A stretch of DNA of 64,000 nt from Shewanella chilikensis (GTDB lineage Bacteria > Pseudomonadota > Gammaproteobacteria > Enterobacterales > Shewanellaceae): positions 23,639-87,638 of the forward strand of contig NZ_NIJM01000017.1 in NCBI RefSeq assembly GCF_002836945.1. Direction: 5' to 3'. Positions 46,502-56,249 of this stretch are shown piece after piece (within the stretch, counting starts at the first letter, position 1; every line of letters starts with the position of its first letter). The notes under the pieces are model-generated. The model saw only the letters and a program-made list of their open reading frames with translations. It was not told the DNA's origin and made no database searches. A program made the position numbers and the translations under genes.

Positions 46502-47872
46502 GTGACACAAACAGCAGCCGAGCCGGAGCTTCAACCTCAAGCAGAAGTGGGGCAGGTGGTACAGCAGTTAACGCTATTGGAGGGCGAAGCTCAGGCCGAG
46601 GTTTTTGGTGAGATCCTTGAAGAGGCCGAACCTGGCACTATAGCCTTATTGCTGGAATCCTTGCCGCTGGATGAACGCTATGAGCGCTGGGATCAGATAG
46701 CCTTCGCCGTGCGGCCTGCAGTGCTCAGCTTGATGCGCGCCGAACCCAGGATGAGCCTCCTTAGGCAGATGTCGGTGGAAGAGGTGGATCTGTTGCTGGC
46801 GCAGTTGTCAGCTGAAGAGATGATTGAATGGAGCGATTATCTGCCCGACAGCTTTATCGACCGCGCTTTGGCGCAAATGGGTGAACGGCAACGCAAGCGC
46901 TACGAGCTTTATGATCAGTACTCGGAAAATGAAATAGGTCGTTATACAGAGCATCAGGCCTTGGTGCTCAGTAACAAGAGCCGGGTGGAACAGGCGCAAC
47001 GTTTTTTCCGCCGTATTGACTTGGATTGCTGCGAAAATCTCTATCTGGTGGATGAGGATAATCACTACCAGGGAACCGTCAGTCGCTATGAGATTTTTCG
47101 CCAGGATCCACAAACCCCGCTTATTTCGCTTATTGAACCGGACAGCCGGGTATTGTCGGCCGACTCATCCTTAATAGAGGCGGCCGAAGCGATAGAGCAC
47201 AGCTCAGATATTGAGTTGCCGGTGGTCGATGAAGAAGGCACCTTAATCGGCCGCTTGACGCTGCGAACGGCAACCGCCTTGGTCAGGGAACACTATGAAG
47301 CGCGTTTGATGGCTTCGGCCGGTATGGATGAGTCTGACGACCTGTTTGCGCCCATTGTCAAGGGCGCGCGTCGCCGTGCCATTTGGCTGGGGATCAATCT
47401 ACTGACGGCATTTTTGGCCTCTGCCACCATAGGTTTGTTCGAGGATGTATTGGCAAAAGTAGTGGCGCTGGCGGTATTGATGCCGATAGTGGCCTCTATG
47501 GGGGGGATTGCCGGCTCGCAATCATTGACCTTGATGATCCGCGGCATGGCGATGGGACAGATTTCCATAGGCAACCTGTTTTCCTTGATGAAGAACGAAC
47601 TCGGAATAGGGGCACTCAACGGCATTCTCTGGGCCATACTCATAGGTTTGGTGGCCGGGCTCTGGTTTGACGATAACCTGATTGGTATGACAATAGCCGT
47701 AGCAATTTTGGTCAATATGCTGGTTGCGGCCTTGGCCGGGGTGGCAGTACCCATGATATTGCAGAAATTCAATCAGGATGCCGCGCTTTCCGGCTCGGTG
47801 ATTCTGACCACTGTCACGGATGTTGTCGGCTTCTTTACCTTCCTTGGATTGGCGACCTTGTTGTATCTATAG
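46502..47872 (+). CDS. mgtE: Magnesium transporter MgtE
   Basis: A 456-residue Mg2+ channel/transporter: an N-terminal superhelical domain (about 20-135), a CBS pair (about 140-265, partly degenerate), and five membrane helices. The pore signature PIVASMGGIAGSQSLTLMIRGMA and the final ALSGSVILTTVTDVVGFFTFLGLATL are characteristic. GTG start after GAGGAG. No Mg2+-responsive riboswitch is evident in the short upstream region shared with the peroxidase gene. Confidence 0.93.
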   Translation: MTQTAAEPELQPQAEVGQVVQQLTLLEGEAQAEVFGEILEEAEPGTIALLLESLPLDERYERWDQIAFAVRPAVLSLMRAEPRMSLLRQMSVEEVDLLLAQLSAEEMIEWSDYLPDSFIDRALAQMGERQRKRYELYDQYSENEIGRYTEHQALVLSNKSRVEQAQRFFRRIDLDCCENLYLVDEDNHYQGTVSRYEIFRQDPQTPLISLIEPDSRVLSADSSLIEAAEAIEHSSDIELPVVDEEGTLIGRLTLRTATALVREHYEARLMASAGMDESDDLFAPIVKGARRRAIWLGINLLTAFLASATIGLFEDVLAKVVALAVLMPIVASMGGIAGSQSLTLMIRGMAMGQISIGNLFSLMKNELGIGALNGILWAILIGLVAGLWFDDNLIGMTIAVAILVNMLVAALAGVAVPMILQKFNQDAALSGSVILTTVTDVVGFFTFLGLATLLYL

Positions 47873-47955
47873 TCGTTAGCTTTTTATGTGGCAGCATTTT
47901 ATGGTGCAGCATTGGCCCTTCTGCAAAGTGAGCTCAATAGAAGACAGTCAAAAGA

Positions 47956-47977
47956 AAAGGGAGCATAGGCTCCCTTT
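47956..47977 (-). terminator. Intrinsic terminator of DUF4382 gene
   Basis: AAAGGGAGC / GCTCCCTTT with a four-base loop, followed on the minus strand by TTTTCTTTT. Confidence 0.75.
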
Positions 47978-47995
47978 CACATAAGGCTTTGAAAA

Positions 47996-48979
47996 CTATT
48001 GGGCGACAACGGCGTTGAAGTCTTGCACAGTGTCGGTTTGGTTGCTCAGGGTGACCTGATGCAATTGAGGGGCAGGGTTGGGAATGATGAGACCATCATA
48101 TTGCTCGGGATCGTCATTTTCCGCGCTGCAGCTGAAGGCTACTGTATAATCCCCGGCGGGAATAAAGCCAAAGGCGTATTTGCCGAAGTTACCCGCTTCA
48201 TACTCCACTTCGACCGAGTTATATGGCACTACCGCGCCTTCTGGTACGGCATTCTGATTGACATCCGGATCCAGGTTGTCGGTCAGCAGTGTTGGGTCCA
48301 GATCGTGGCCGGGATAGAGGTAGACAAAGTTGCCGCTATCGGCAGCACACTCACCTGCGTTGAACAGGTTGATATCCACCTCACCGGACAAGGAAGCCAC
48401 AGTCGCGTTGTCGACTATAGTCACGCCATGAGGCTTGAGGTTGTAACGCTGGCCATTTTGGTTCTCCACCAGACTACGGCGCAAGTCAAACTCTATGGTA
48501 AAACGCTGAACGCCGGCGCTGCCGACCTCAAAGCTGCCCAAACGCAGTTTATTACTGGGTTGTTTGAGTGGCACTTGACCGGTTTCGTCGATCACATAGC
48601 TGAGATCTGAACCGACCGATTCATCCAATACATGCAGGATGAGTTCTGAATAAGTGCCTACTTCCAACTCGGCATCGCTGAGGATGAGGGCGCTGTCGCT
48701 GCCTTGATATTCCAGCAGATCCAGTTGGCGGTAGTCCTCGCCATTGGCGCCGGAGACCTCGAGGAGGATGTTATCCTGTCCTGCCCTTACCAGCTCAATT
48801 TTGTCAAATGCCACTACCACTTTTTCGGCGCTGTCGACCGGGGCATCAGACACGGCAAAGCTGACTTTGGCGGTATCAGGCGTCGGTGTCGGCGGGGTGT
48901 CATTGTCGCTGCCGCCACAGGCAGTCAGCAGCAGGCCTGAGCCACAAAGCAGTGCGATACTTGAGATACTATGGTTCAT
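47996..48979 (-). CDS. DUF4382 lipoprotein
   Basis: A 327-residue lipoprotein with lipobox LLTACGG (Cys21), a Thr/Pro linker, and a DUF4382 domain (about 38-170: VSFAVSDAPVDSAEKVVVAFDKIEL, RFTIEFDLRRSLV) followed by a second beta-rich domain. The family is common in marine gammaproteobacteria; function unknown. Likely anchored in the outer membrane. Confidence 0.82.
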   Translation of the reverse strand: MNHSISSIALLCGSGLLLTACGGSDNDTPPTPTPDTAKVSFAVSDAPVDSAEKVVVAFDKIELVRAGQDNILLEVSGANGEDYRQLDLLEYQGSDSALILSDAELEVGTYSELILHVLDESVGSDLSYVIDETGQVPLKQPSNKLRLGSFEVGSAGVQRFTIEFDLRRSLVENQNGQRYNLKPHGVTIVDNATVASLSGEVDINLFNAGECAADSGNFVYLYPGHDLDPTLLTDNLDPDVNQNAVPEGAVVPYNSVEVEYEAGNFGKYAFGFIPAGDYTVAFSCSAENDDPEQYDGLIIPNPAPQLHQVTLSNQTDTVQDFNAVVAQ

Positions 48980-49212
48980 CTTGTTTCCTCTTGTTGTTTC
49001 CCGGAGCGTGACAGCTACCCAGTTACCTGGAGTTACTCAGAGAATTGTGTTTGTTGTCTGCCATAAACTCCCTCAATGGGGCTAAGATACTAACTAATTG
49101 CGGCTTTTACCTGTAGTCATACGTTAATCTGGTTAAGCCGAGGTTAAGTTTTATCGGGGCGCCTTTTCAATAGCGCACATATCCACCAAGTATAGTCACC
49201 AAAGGAGTATCT

Positions 49213-49728
49213 ATGCCTAATCCTGTCCAGGAGATCACGCTTTCCCTGGCTCAAAGCCCTGACCTGACTGCAGCCGCCTGCGCTTTGGTGGACAGTCGCG
49301 ACGATAATGCTCACCCCTTGGATCATCAGGCCTTTATGGCGTCCCGCGCCGTGATAGTGGCGCAGAACGTGGCCGGGGAGCTGGTGGGCTGCGCTGTGAT
49401 CAAGGCCGGTCGCGGAGATATCGCCGAGCTCGGATATTTAATGGTGCGCCCCGACTATAGACGGCGAGGGATTGCGGCGGCCCTGACTCAAAAACGGATC
49501 CAAATCGCCCGGGAAATGGGTATCCGGCTATTGTTTGCTACAGTTAGAGAAGAGAATCGTGCCAGTCGTGATAATTTGCTCAAGTCCGGGATGCAGTTTT
49601 GGGGTAATTATCTGAGTATCAGGGGCACAGGCAATACTGTGGGGTGGTACTTTTTGGTGTTGGATAACCAAGTGGATGTCACTACAGAAATGCTCAAGTT
49701 GGTGGGGGATAGGGTCAGAATCGATTGA
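49213..49728 (+). CDS. GNAT-family N-acetyltransferase
   Basis: A 171-residue acyl-CoA N-acyltransferase fold. The CoA-binding loop is VRPDYRRRGIAAALTQKRI, preceded by the strand AELGYLMV; FATVREENRASRDNLLKSGM is the next element. Substrate not predictable. Preceded by AAGGAG at a good distance. Confidence 0.86.
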   Translation: MPNPVQEITLSLAQSPDLTAAACALVDSRDDNAHPLDHQAFMASRAVIVAQNVAGELVGCAVIKAGRGDIAELGYLMVRPDYRRRGIAAALTQKRIQIAREMGIRLLFATVREENRASRDNLLKSGMQFWGNYLSIRGTGNTVGWYFLVLDNQVDVTTEMLKLVGDRVRID

Positions 49729-49905
49729 AGTTACACTTTTTCGTCACCGGAGCGTGGCAAACTGGCATTTCTTGACAGGATTTTATCACGAATGCTGTGA
49801 GCTGGATTGCAAAATGTGGTTCACCGAAATAGAGTTAAATCATTAACAATAAAAAATAGATTCAGTGCCTTGGGCGTTTGTGTACTCAAGGATAAGGATA
49901 CCGCC

Positions 49906-49965
49906 ATGGCCTTGGACGGAAATCGATTTGCCGACAGACAAACGTTCGCCCTTCAATATGGATAA
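49906..49965 (+). CDS. Leader ORF overlapping the GGDEF gene start
   Basis: A 19-residue frame with a well-spaced AAGGA ribosome-binding site (seven bases before its ATG). Its TAA at 49963 lies just past the ATG at 49958 that opens the sensor gene, whose own upstream bases have no Shine-Dalgarno. This suggests that ribosomes ending the leader restart on the sensor gene. The peptide itself shows no attenuator-type codon run. Confidence 0.4.
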   Translation: MALDGNRFADRQTFALQYG

Positions 49966-51625
49966 ACACCCAGGTTCCCTGCTCAGGCTATTGCTGGCGT
50001 TTGTTCTGCTCCAGTTCAGTGTGAGTGCCTGGGCCACTCAGGTGCTCGACAACAGCTACATTCTTAAGGCTGAGCCACAACAACTGGCACCGACTTCGTT
50101 CGAGGCGGTACCAGCCTGGATCCGAGAGCAACAGGAAACCAGCTTGAGTTTGACCGGCGGCAGTTACTGGCTGGTGCATCCTTTACGAGTGGCAAGTCGT
50201 GAACAGACTTGGGTCATAGACGTACGCAACTCCATTATAGAATCCATTGATCTTTTGCTGCTGGGGCAAGACGGCAGCAAACAGCAAGCCCACTCGGGTT
50301 ATGATGCCGACTATCAGTATCTGTTTGATTACGGAAGGCGGTTTACCATCAAGCCGGGGATAGATTATTGGCTGGTGGTCAAGGTTGAAAGCCGTTACTA
50401 CTCATCGGCACCCGAGATCCGCCTGGCTCCGGAAAGGGAACACAGGCTCAGCGCCGACAGGCATGCCACAGCCGTGGTGCTATGCCTCGGTGGCTTGATT
50501 TTTATCGCCTGCTATAACCTGTTCATCTTCTTTACCACCCGCGACAAGGCATTCTTCTGGTACGGTCTTTATGTGCTGGCCTACTTCTGTGGCTGGGCCC
50601 TGACCTTCCACTTGCCCGCGCACCTGTTTCAGTTCCGGCAACTCGAGTTGCACCACCTGTTCTTTATCAGCCTGCCCATATTGAACATTTTGTTCTATAA
50701 CAATTTTTTGCAGCTTTCTCTCTATTCGCCCAAGCTTTGGCGCCTCAGTCGCATCTTGCTGTGGGCCTGCGTGCTGGCTCTGCCTACCAGTATCTGGCTT
50801 TTGTCCTATACGGCGATTATTGCCTCTGTGCTTATCATGCTCTGGATTGGGCTGGCGATAGTTTGCGGTAATGTCTGTCTGATGAAAGGCTTCTCGCCGG
50901 CACGCTATTTCATTATGGCTTTCAGCTGTTTGCTATTGCCGGCAATCATCATATTGCCCGGTAACATGGGTATCACCCCGGACTTCTTTGAGTATGCCGA
51001 GCTGGCGACTCTGCTGGGCGGCACTGCCGATGCTTTGCTGCTGTCCCTGGCGTTGGCAAGTAAGCTTAAACTCTTGTCGGAAGAGCGCCAGGAGTATATC
51101 CGCAAGTTGGGTATTGCTTGGGAGCGGGCCCGCAGTGATAGCCTCACAGGTCTTGCCAACCGCTTGGCCTATGATGAGAGTCTGGCGGATACTTGCCTGA
51201 GTAGTGGCATGCCCAAGCCGGGATATCTGTTGGTATTGCTGGATATTGAGGGGCTGAAACGGGTCAATGACACCCTGGGGCATGGGGAAGGGGACAGGCT
51301 GCTGCTGGCGGTAGCAGAAGAGTTACAAAGCTGGTCTGAAGCCAAGTTCAAGCCTTTTCGCATTAGTGGCAATGACTTTGCTTTGCTGCTGCCGGAAGCC
51401 GAGGCGCAGCAACTGCAGAACTTGCTGCCGAGGCTTGAGCAGCGTATTGCCAGTGAAGGTTTTGCCGAGCTCTGTGTCAATCATGGCTCTGCCACCAGTA
51501 CAGATAAAGAAAAGATCCAGGATTGGGTCCGCGCCGCCGACAAAGACTTGTATCAGTGCAAGAGTCTGCGTCGCCGTGAGCTGCACGCCAGACAACTGGC
51601 TGCAGCCGAAGGATTGCCCCGCTGA
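49958..51625 (+). CDS. 7TMR-DISM sensor with degenerate GGDEF domain
   Basis: A 555-residue membrane sensor: signal peptide (FSVSAWA), a periplasmic 7TMR-DISMED2 domain (about 30-165), seven membrane helices (about 170-375), a short coiled coil and a GGDEF domain (DSLTGLANRLAYDE, LDIEGLKRVNDTLGHGEGDRLLL). The active-site loop reads RISGNDFA instead of RxGGDEFA, so the metal-binding acidic residue is Asn and cyclic-di-GMP synthesis is unlikely. It may bind nucleotide or act by protein contact. The start is the ATG before the signal peptide; a TTG ten codons upstream is an alternative. Confidence 0.8.
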   Translation: MDKHPGSLLRLLLAFVLLQFSVSAWATQVLDNSYILKAEPQQLAPTSFEAVPAWIREQQETSLSLTGGSYWLVHPLRVASREQTWVIDVRNSIIESIDLLLLGQDGSKQQAHSGYDADYQYLFDYGRRFTIKPGIDYWLVVKVESRYYSSAPEIRLAPEREHRLSADRHATAVVLCLGGLIFIACYNLFIFFTTRDKAFFWYGLYVLAYFCGWALTFHLPAHLFQFRQLELHHLFFISLPILNILFYNNFLQLSLYSPKLWRLSRILLWACVLALPTSIWLLSYTAIIASVLIMLWIGLAIVCGNVCLMKGFSPARYFIMAFSCLLLPAIIILPGNMGITPDFFEYAELATLLGGTADALLLSLALASKLKLLSEERQEYIRKLGIAWERARSDSLTGLANRLAYDESLADTCLSSGMPKPGYLLVLLDIEGLKRVNDTLGHGEGDRLLLAVAEELQSWSEAKFKPFRISGNDFALLLPEAEAQQLQNLLPRLEQRIASEGFAELCVNHGSATSTDKEKIQDWVRAADKDLYQCKSLRRRELHARQLAAAEGLPR

Positions 51626-51730
51626 ACTCACGGGGCTAATTCCTAGGCTAAGTCCGGCGCTAAGTCAGAAGCTCAGTCCGGAGCAAGTCCAAAGCTGAGT
51701 CGAACCGGCTAAATCTCGCCTGTATGCCTA

Positions 51731-54700
51731 TCAGAAGTCTTCTTCACCCTTGATATGGCGCGGATAGCCACAAATAGCCTTGGAAGTGTGCATACCCGCC
51801 ATGGTTGCGGCTTCGACGCAGCCCACATTCAGCCCTGTTTTTATCCAATCGCCGGTGACATAGAGGTTGTCCAGCCCAGTACCGTCTGTGGTGATGCGAA
51901 AACGCGAGCTATCTTTCACCGACAACACATACCGCTCGGACGGGTCGATATTGGCACGCCAGTATTGGCTGTCAAAGCGCTGTTGTCCTTGACGCTCCTC
52001 TGGGTCGTGCAGCCAATCCCAGACAAAACCATTTTTGGCTTCCGACCAGAGATTGCCTATTTGATGCTCGAGTTGCCCCAGAGCCCCGGACTTGGCCAAG
52101 GCATTCATTTGCTGGTTAAAGTTACTCTGCTCTTTGGGGGGATATTCGGCAACCGGCAGTGCTGAGCAGAAGTAACTGGCATTCTTGACACTGCCTATCG
52201 GCCAGCTTTCTTTGTCAATCAATTGATCCATGCTGGCCCAGGTGTCATAGGGCTCGCTGAAGGCCGACAGCACAGGCTCTTCGCCGGAAGCCGGGAAGAG
52301 CTGCCAGCCAAGGCCGTTGAGATCTGTGTTGAGCCACAGCTGATAGGCCTGGGTCGCCACGGTTTGCACCTTGGCCACAGCTTGGGATAGCGCCGGACTT
52401 TGGGTCATCACCTCTTTAGCTACATGAGGAAGGGCTCCTATGGATAGACCGAAGATCACCTTGTCAAAATCCACCCCCTTACGCAGCTGTTTCACCGGCA
52501 GAGCGTGGCCGGTTTCTTGCTGGTACAGCTGCGGCCAATCACTCCAGAAGTGTTCCAGGTTGACCCGGTTTTCGGCAATTAATCTGGCTTGAGTTTCATC
52601 CAGTTGTGATAGCAGAGGCTCACTTGGCCAGCAGCCGAGTCCTTTGACATCCACCAGCGGCTGATACTCGCTGAGTCCGGGTTTGAGGCTGGCCTGCTCC
52701 ACTATCTCTATGCTGCTGACGGATTGCCCCTGACAATGCAGCTGTTGTACCTGATGGAAGAAGTGAAAATGCACTCCGCGGCGTTTCAGCACTTCATAGT
52801 AGGGGGTGAATACTGTGTCGCCCATTCCGGCCTGCATTTTCCACATCACGCCCCCTTGGTAGCAGAGGGCAATTCGCAGCATGGAGCGGATTATGGTGCC
52901 GGCTTCCACATTGGGGCGGGAGAAATCGCCCTGTTCGTAGGCGAACACCAGATCGTAGAAGCCCCTGACCGGTGCGGAATCGACAGTGTAGCGCTCGCTG
53001 GCGCCATGGCGACGCAGCCATTCGCGGTAGTCATAGCCGTTGATAACATCGAATCCGCCCTTGAATACCCCATCGACAAACATCCCCTTGAGTATGGTCA
53101 GGCCGAGGTCGGCACCTATGTAGAGGCGCCTGAGCTCGTCATTGCCACTCAAGTGATCGCCAAAGCGGCGCTTGAGACGCCGATGCAGTATATCGACGGC
53201 ATTCTCGATTAGGCCATCGTCCTCGACAGCCTGGTGGTGGTGTTCGTCACACTCTTGGCCTATCAACTGGTTGAAGCGGCACTCCAGCTTATCCCCCAGG
53301 GTTTCCAGGCTATCTTTGGCGTCATCCAGCGCCTCTTCGATGCGATCGTTCAGACGTTCAAACCAGTCGCGGGAGAACCAGTCTCTGGGGCTATCCTTGG
53401 CCACGGCCTCATCGACTTCATCCATCTGTTTTAACCATTGGCGGATCCAGTAGAAGGCCGCCTTGACCAATTTCCACAGCGTCAGGGTTTCTGTGCTGTC
53501 GCCGGGGATACCCGGCATGGGCGGGAACTCTATGGGCCAGCTCAGGCTGCGACCCTCTATCTGCTCCTGCAGCACAATAAAGTTATGGGGCTTGAAGGCT
53601 TCGACAAAGCTGGCCAGCGGCGCTTCATCCGCTCGCCCCAGTTCTTCATAGGCCTTGCGCATCAGGGCCGCGGCATTTTGGTAGAAACCAAACCAAATAT
53701 GCAGCCCATGCTCTTCGATACGATCCCCCATGGCGGCATTGCGCCCGGAGGCTCCCTTGCCACCAATGCGCCAGCCCTGTTGATAGATATCTATCTGGTA
53801 CCGGTTTTGCCAGCCAGGTTGTTCGGTCAGGCACATGGCAGCGGTAATGGCGGCAACGCCTCCACCGAGAATGGCAATTTTCTCTTTTTTGACCACAGAG
53901 TTGTCCACCAACACTTCGCCCGGCGGTACCTCAAAGTCAAAGTTCACATGGTAGGGCAGCAACACCTGCTGCTCGCCGAGTTGCACCCCCAGGGTGTCGG
54001 CCAGCGGGAAGCTGTCGTTGGCAAAGACGGTGGCCACCAGGGAGTTATCCAGCAGCGACAGATGATGCACCTTGTTGACTCTGGCGGGCGCCTGCAGCAG
54101 CGCCTGATATACCGCTTTAGTGCCGGAAGCATCGGGGAACTGTTTCAGGAAAACTTGCTCTACCGCAGGTTTGAACAGCAGTTCGAATACCAGCTCGGCT
54201 CCAAGAGCATCCAGATCGGGAATAAAGTCGGTTTGGGTCTGAATAAAGTCCCAGGTTTGGCCTATGGCTTCGAGTGGTGAGAGGGAGTTCTCCTGCTGCG
54301 GCCTGCACTTAACCTGGAGCAGTGGTGCCATTGCCAGTTCGGCATCCGGGGAAAATTTTTGAAAACTCTTGGCCGACAACGACAGCTCGGTCAACGGCTC
54401 ATCTACGCCAGGCATCCGGTATTCGCAGGCGTATTTGGGATAACCAAACAGCTCGCGGCCATTGATCAATGCCATGGCATCATTGACCCAGATATGCAGC
54501 GGCTGAAACAGGATTTCGCTGATTTCGCCGGAATCTGGATTGGCCTGTTTACCCACCATCACCCAGGTGATGATATCGGTTTCCTGGATCCAACCCTTGT
54601 TGCGATCCACCTCGACACTGGAATAAGCCTTGGCGATTTGAGTGAAAGTTGTCAGTACATAGGGGGACAACACCTTGAAATACATCTTGTTGTTGGCGAC

Positions 54701-54850
54701 CCGGTTCAGGGTTTGATCGACACTCCGTTGCAGATTGGCAAGCTTGCCCTTGAGGAAAAAGCCGTACATATCGGCCTGGGTTAACACCAGAGGAGAGTGC
54801 ATAAGCACTGAGCCGGGAGGGTAGATAAAGTCGGGGCGTTGTTCGTTCAT
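51731..54850 (-). CDS. Fusion of acetoacetate-decarboxylase-like domain and FAD-dependent oxidoreductase
   Basis: A 1039-residue protein. Residues 1 to about 290 resemble the acetoacetate decarboxylase fold (FLKGKLANLQRSVDQTLN, INGRELFGYPKYACEYRMPG). From about 320 a Rossmann motif KIAILGGGVAAITAAMCLTE starts a carotenoid-desaturase or amine-oxidase-like FAD enzyme with an acidic, helical insertion (about 475-590). The C-terminal NLYVTGDWIKTGLNVGCVEAATMAG is the usual second FAD segment. The substrate may be a long-chain or isoprenoid compound; not established. The start is the ATG eight bases after AAGGA. Confidence 0.75.
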   Translation of the reverse strand: MNEQRPDFIYPPGSVLMHSPLVLTQADMYGFFLKGKLANLQRSVDQTLNRVANNKMYFKVLSPYVLTTFTQIAKAYSSVEVDRNKGWIQETDIITWVMVGKQANPDSGEISEILFQPLHIWVNDAMALINGRELFGYPKYACEYRMPGVDEPLTELSLSAKSFQKFSPDAELAMAPLLQVKCRPQQENSLSPLEAIGQTWDFIQTQTDFIPDLDALGAELVFELLFKPAVEQVFLKQFPDASGTKAVYQALLQAPARVNKVHHLSLLDNSLVATVFANDSFPLADTLGVQLGEQQVLLPYHVNFDFEVPPGEVLVDNSVVKKEKIAILGGGVAAITAAMCLTEQPGWQNRYQIDIYQQGWRIGGKGASGRNAAMGDRIEEHGLHIWFGFYQNAAALMRKAYEELGRADEAPLASFVEAFKPHNFIVLQEQIEGRSLSWPIEFPPMPGIPGDSTETLTLWKLVKAAFYWIRQWLKQMDEVDEAVAKDSPRDWFSRDWFERLNDRIEEALDDAKDSLETLGDKLECRFNQLIGQECDEHHHQAVEDDGLIENAVDILHRRLKRRFGDHLSGNDELRRLYIGADLGLTILKGMFVDGVFKGGFDVINGYDYREWLRRHGASERYTVDSAPVRGFYDLVFAYEQGDFSRPNVEAGTIIRSMLRIALCYQGGVMWKMQAGMGDTVFTPYYEVLKRRGVHFHFFHQVQQLHCQGQSVSSIEIVEQASLKPGLSEYQPLVDVKGLGCWPSEPLLSQLDETQARLIAENRVNLEHFWSDWPQLYQQETGHALPVKQLRKGVDFDKVIFGLSIGALPHVAKEVMTQSPALSQAVAKVQTVATQAYQLWLNTDLNGLGWQLFPASGEEPVLSAFSEPYDTWASMDQLIDKESWPIGSVKNASYFCSALPVAEYPPKEQSNFNQQMNALAKSGALGQLEHQIGNLWSEAKNGFVWDWLHDPEERQGQQRFDSQYWRANIDPSERYVLSVKDSSRFRITTDGTGLDNLYVTGDWIKTGLNVGCVEAATMAGMHTSKAICGYPRHIKGEEDF

Positions 54851-55136
54851 GGCGACCATCCTTGTGTACTGACGTTTGTCAGATTTATCTGACTGAATTA
54901 ACTGAATAAACCTAGCGTATATTCATGCTCCTTACAATTACACGTTCGTTGCCTGATGTGTGTTCCTTAGTGTAAGCAACAGTAATAGGTTGCTGATTGA
55001 CAGTGTTGCCTTCTCCACTTTCTATGGCTTGGCTGGAGTAAACTTCTTTTGGGCAACAATACTTATTGATGACTGGACATAACCGCCGGATTGGCGTTAA
55101 TTTGAGCAGGTGAACAGTTTTTATTACTAGCAATGG

Positions 55137-55571
55137 ATGAACCCAAGCATACGCACCGCCAGGTTAAGCGATATTCCTGCCATAATGGCGTTGAGATTGA
55201 ATGTGCGCGAAAACCGCCTGCAGGATCCCGGGCGGATCACTCAAGCTTGCTATCTCAGCTATTTGACAGGTCGGCGGCGCACTTGGGTTGCAGAGGATGA
55301 AACACAACTATTGGGTTTTGTCTGTAGCGATCGTGATGATGCCAGAATTTGGGCGCTTTTTATCGCGCCGGAGTCGGAAGGAAAGGGCATAGGTAAGGCC
55401 TTGTTACAGCAAGCGGTTGATTGGCTCCATGCCGGAGGCTGCCATAAGCTACAACTCAGCACCGAACCGGGTACTCGCGCCGAAGGTTTTTATCGCCATC
55501 TTGGTTGGCAGTCTCTGGGGCTGACTGAAGAAGGTGAGGTGGGTTTCCTGTTGACTTCACCATCAGATTAA
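55137..55571 (+). CDS. GNAT-family N-acetyltransferase
   Basis: A 144-residue GNAT protein. ARLSDIPAIMALR is the N-terminal element; the CoA loop is APESEGKGIGKALLQQAVDW; the C-terminal FYRHLGWQSLG fits the family. Substrate unknown. It follows a gene-free 285-base stretch after the divergent oxidoreductase gene. Confidence 0.86.
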   Translation: MNPSIRTARLSDIPAIMALRLNVRENRLQDPGRITQACYLSYLTGRRRTWVAEDETQLLGFVCSDRDDARIWALFIAPESEGKGIGKALLQQAVDWLHAGGCHKLQLSTEPGTRAEGFYRHLGWQSLGLTEEGEVGFLLTSPSD

Positions 55572-55635
55572 AGTGACTTGTGATCATGGCTCTGACATAG
55601 ATTCACTCTACTGAAACCGGCATGACCTCTGTCAT

Positions 55636-56145
55636 TTAATTTGGGCAGGCCAGGCCATCAGCGCCGTATTTGATCATCCCTGAGCTGGAAACCGTCACAC
55701 TTCTTGAGCCATTGGCTTGCTTGGAAGGGCAATAGATAAAGGTCACTTCGCCTGTGGTGTTGCTGAGGCCATCGGCATGAAAGCCAACATTGCTGCCCAC
55801 GATGGCATCCTTGCTGTCGATGCCTTCCACTACCCGCAATATTTTTTCGCTACTTCCGGCCTCGGTATAGACCTTGAGGCCATCATTAAAATTGGCGGCA
55901 CAACCTGTATCACTCTGATAGCCACAAACTTTCACCTCCATACCATAGCTGATGGCCTGGTTGCGAGCGAAGGACAGGGCTTGTTCAATTCGGCTTATTT
56001 CCGACTTACTGCGATAGCTTTCATATAAAGAAGTGAGTGAGGGAACTCCCACAGACAGCAGTATGGCGGCAACAGCAATGGTGACCATGAGTTCGACCAG
56101 AGTAAAGCCGCTGATTCTGGAACTGGAAAAATGTACTACAGCCAT
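55636..56145 (-). CDS. FimT/GspH-type pseudopilin
   Basis: A 169-residue minor pilin with a longish leader ending SRISG and mature start FTLVELMVTIAVAAILLSVGVPS (Glu+5). GspH/FimT C-terminal beta domain with cysteines that can pair (VCGYQSDTGC; IYCPSK...ACPN). Starts six bases after GAAGAG. With the next gene it supplies the FimT/FimU components missing from the minor-pilin operon at 24.6-30.9 kb. Confidence 0.85.
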   Translation of the reverse strand: MAVVHFSSSRISGFTLVELMVTIAVAAILLSVGVPSLTSLYESYRSKSEISRIEQALSFARNQAISYGMEVKVCGYQSDTGCAANFNDGLKVYTEAGSSEKILRVVEGIDSKDAIVGSNVGFHADGLSNTTGEVTFIYCPSKQANGSRSVTVSSSGMIKYGADGLACPN

Positions 56146-56249
56146 AGTCAACTCTTCACGTGAATAGATACACTTAAGTATAAGTGAATGAGTTGTTAAT
56201 TACAGTAATCTTTGCAAATCCTGTGCAGTGGTCGTTAATTCCACCAGCA

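Noticed and set aside
48980..49212. Possible regulatory RNA between the DUF4382 and GNAT genes
   Set aside because: No stable hairpin-terminator or conserved motif seen; treated as an ordinary promoter region.
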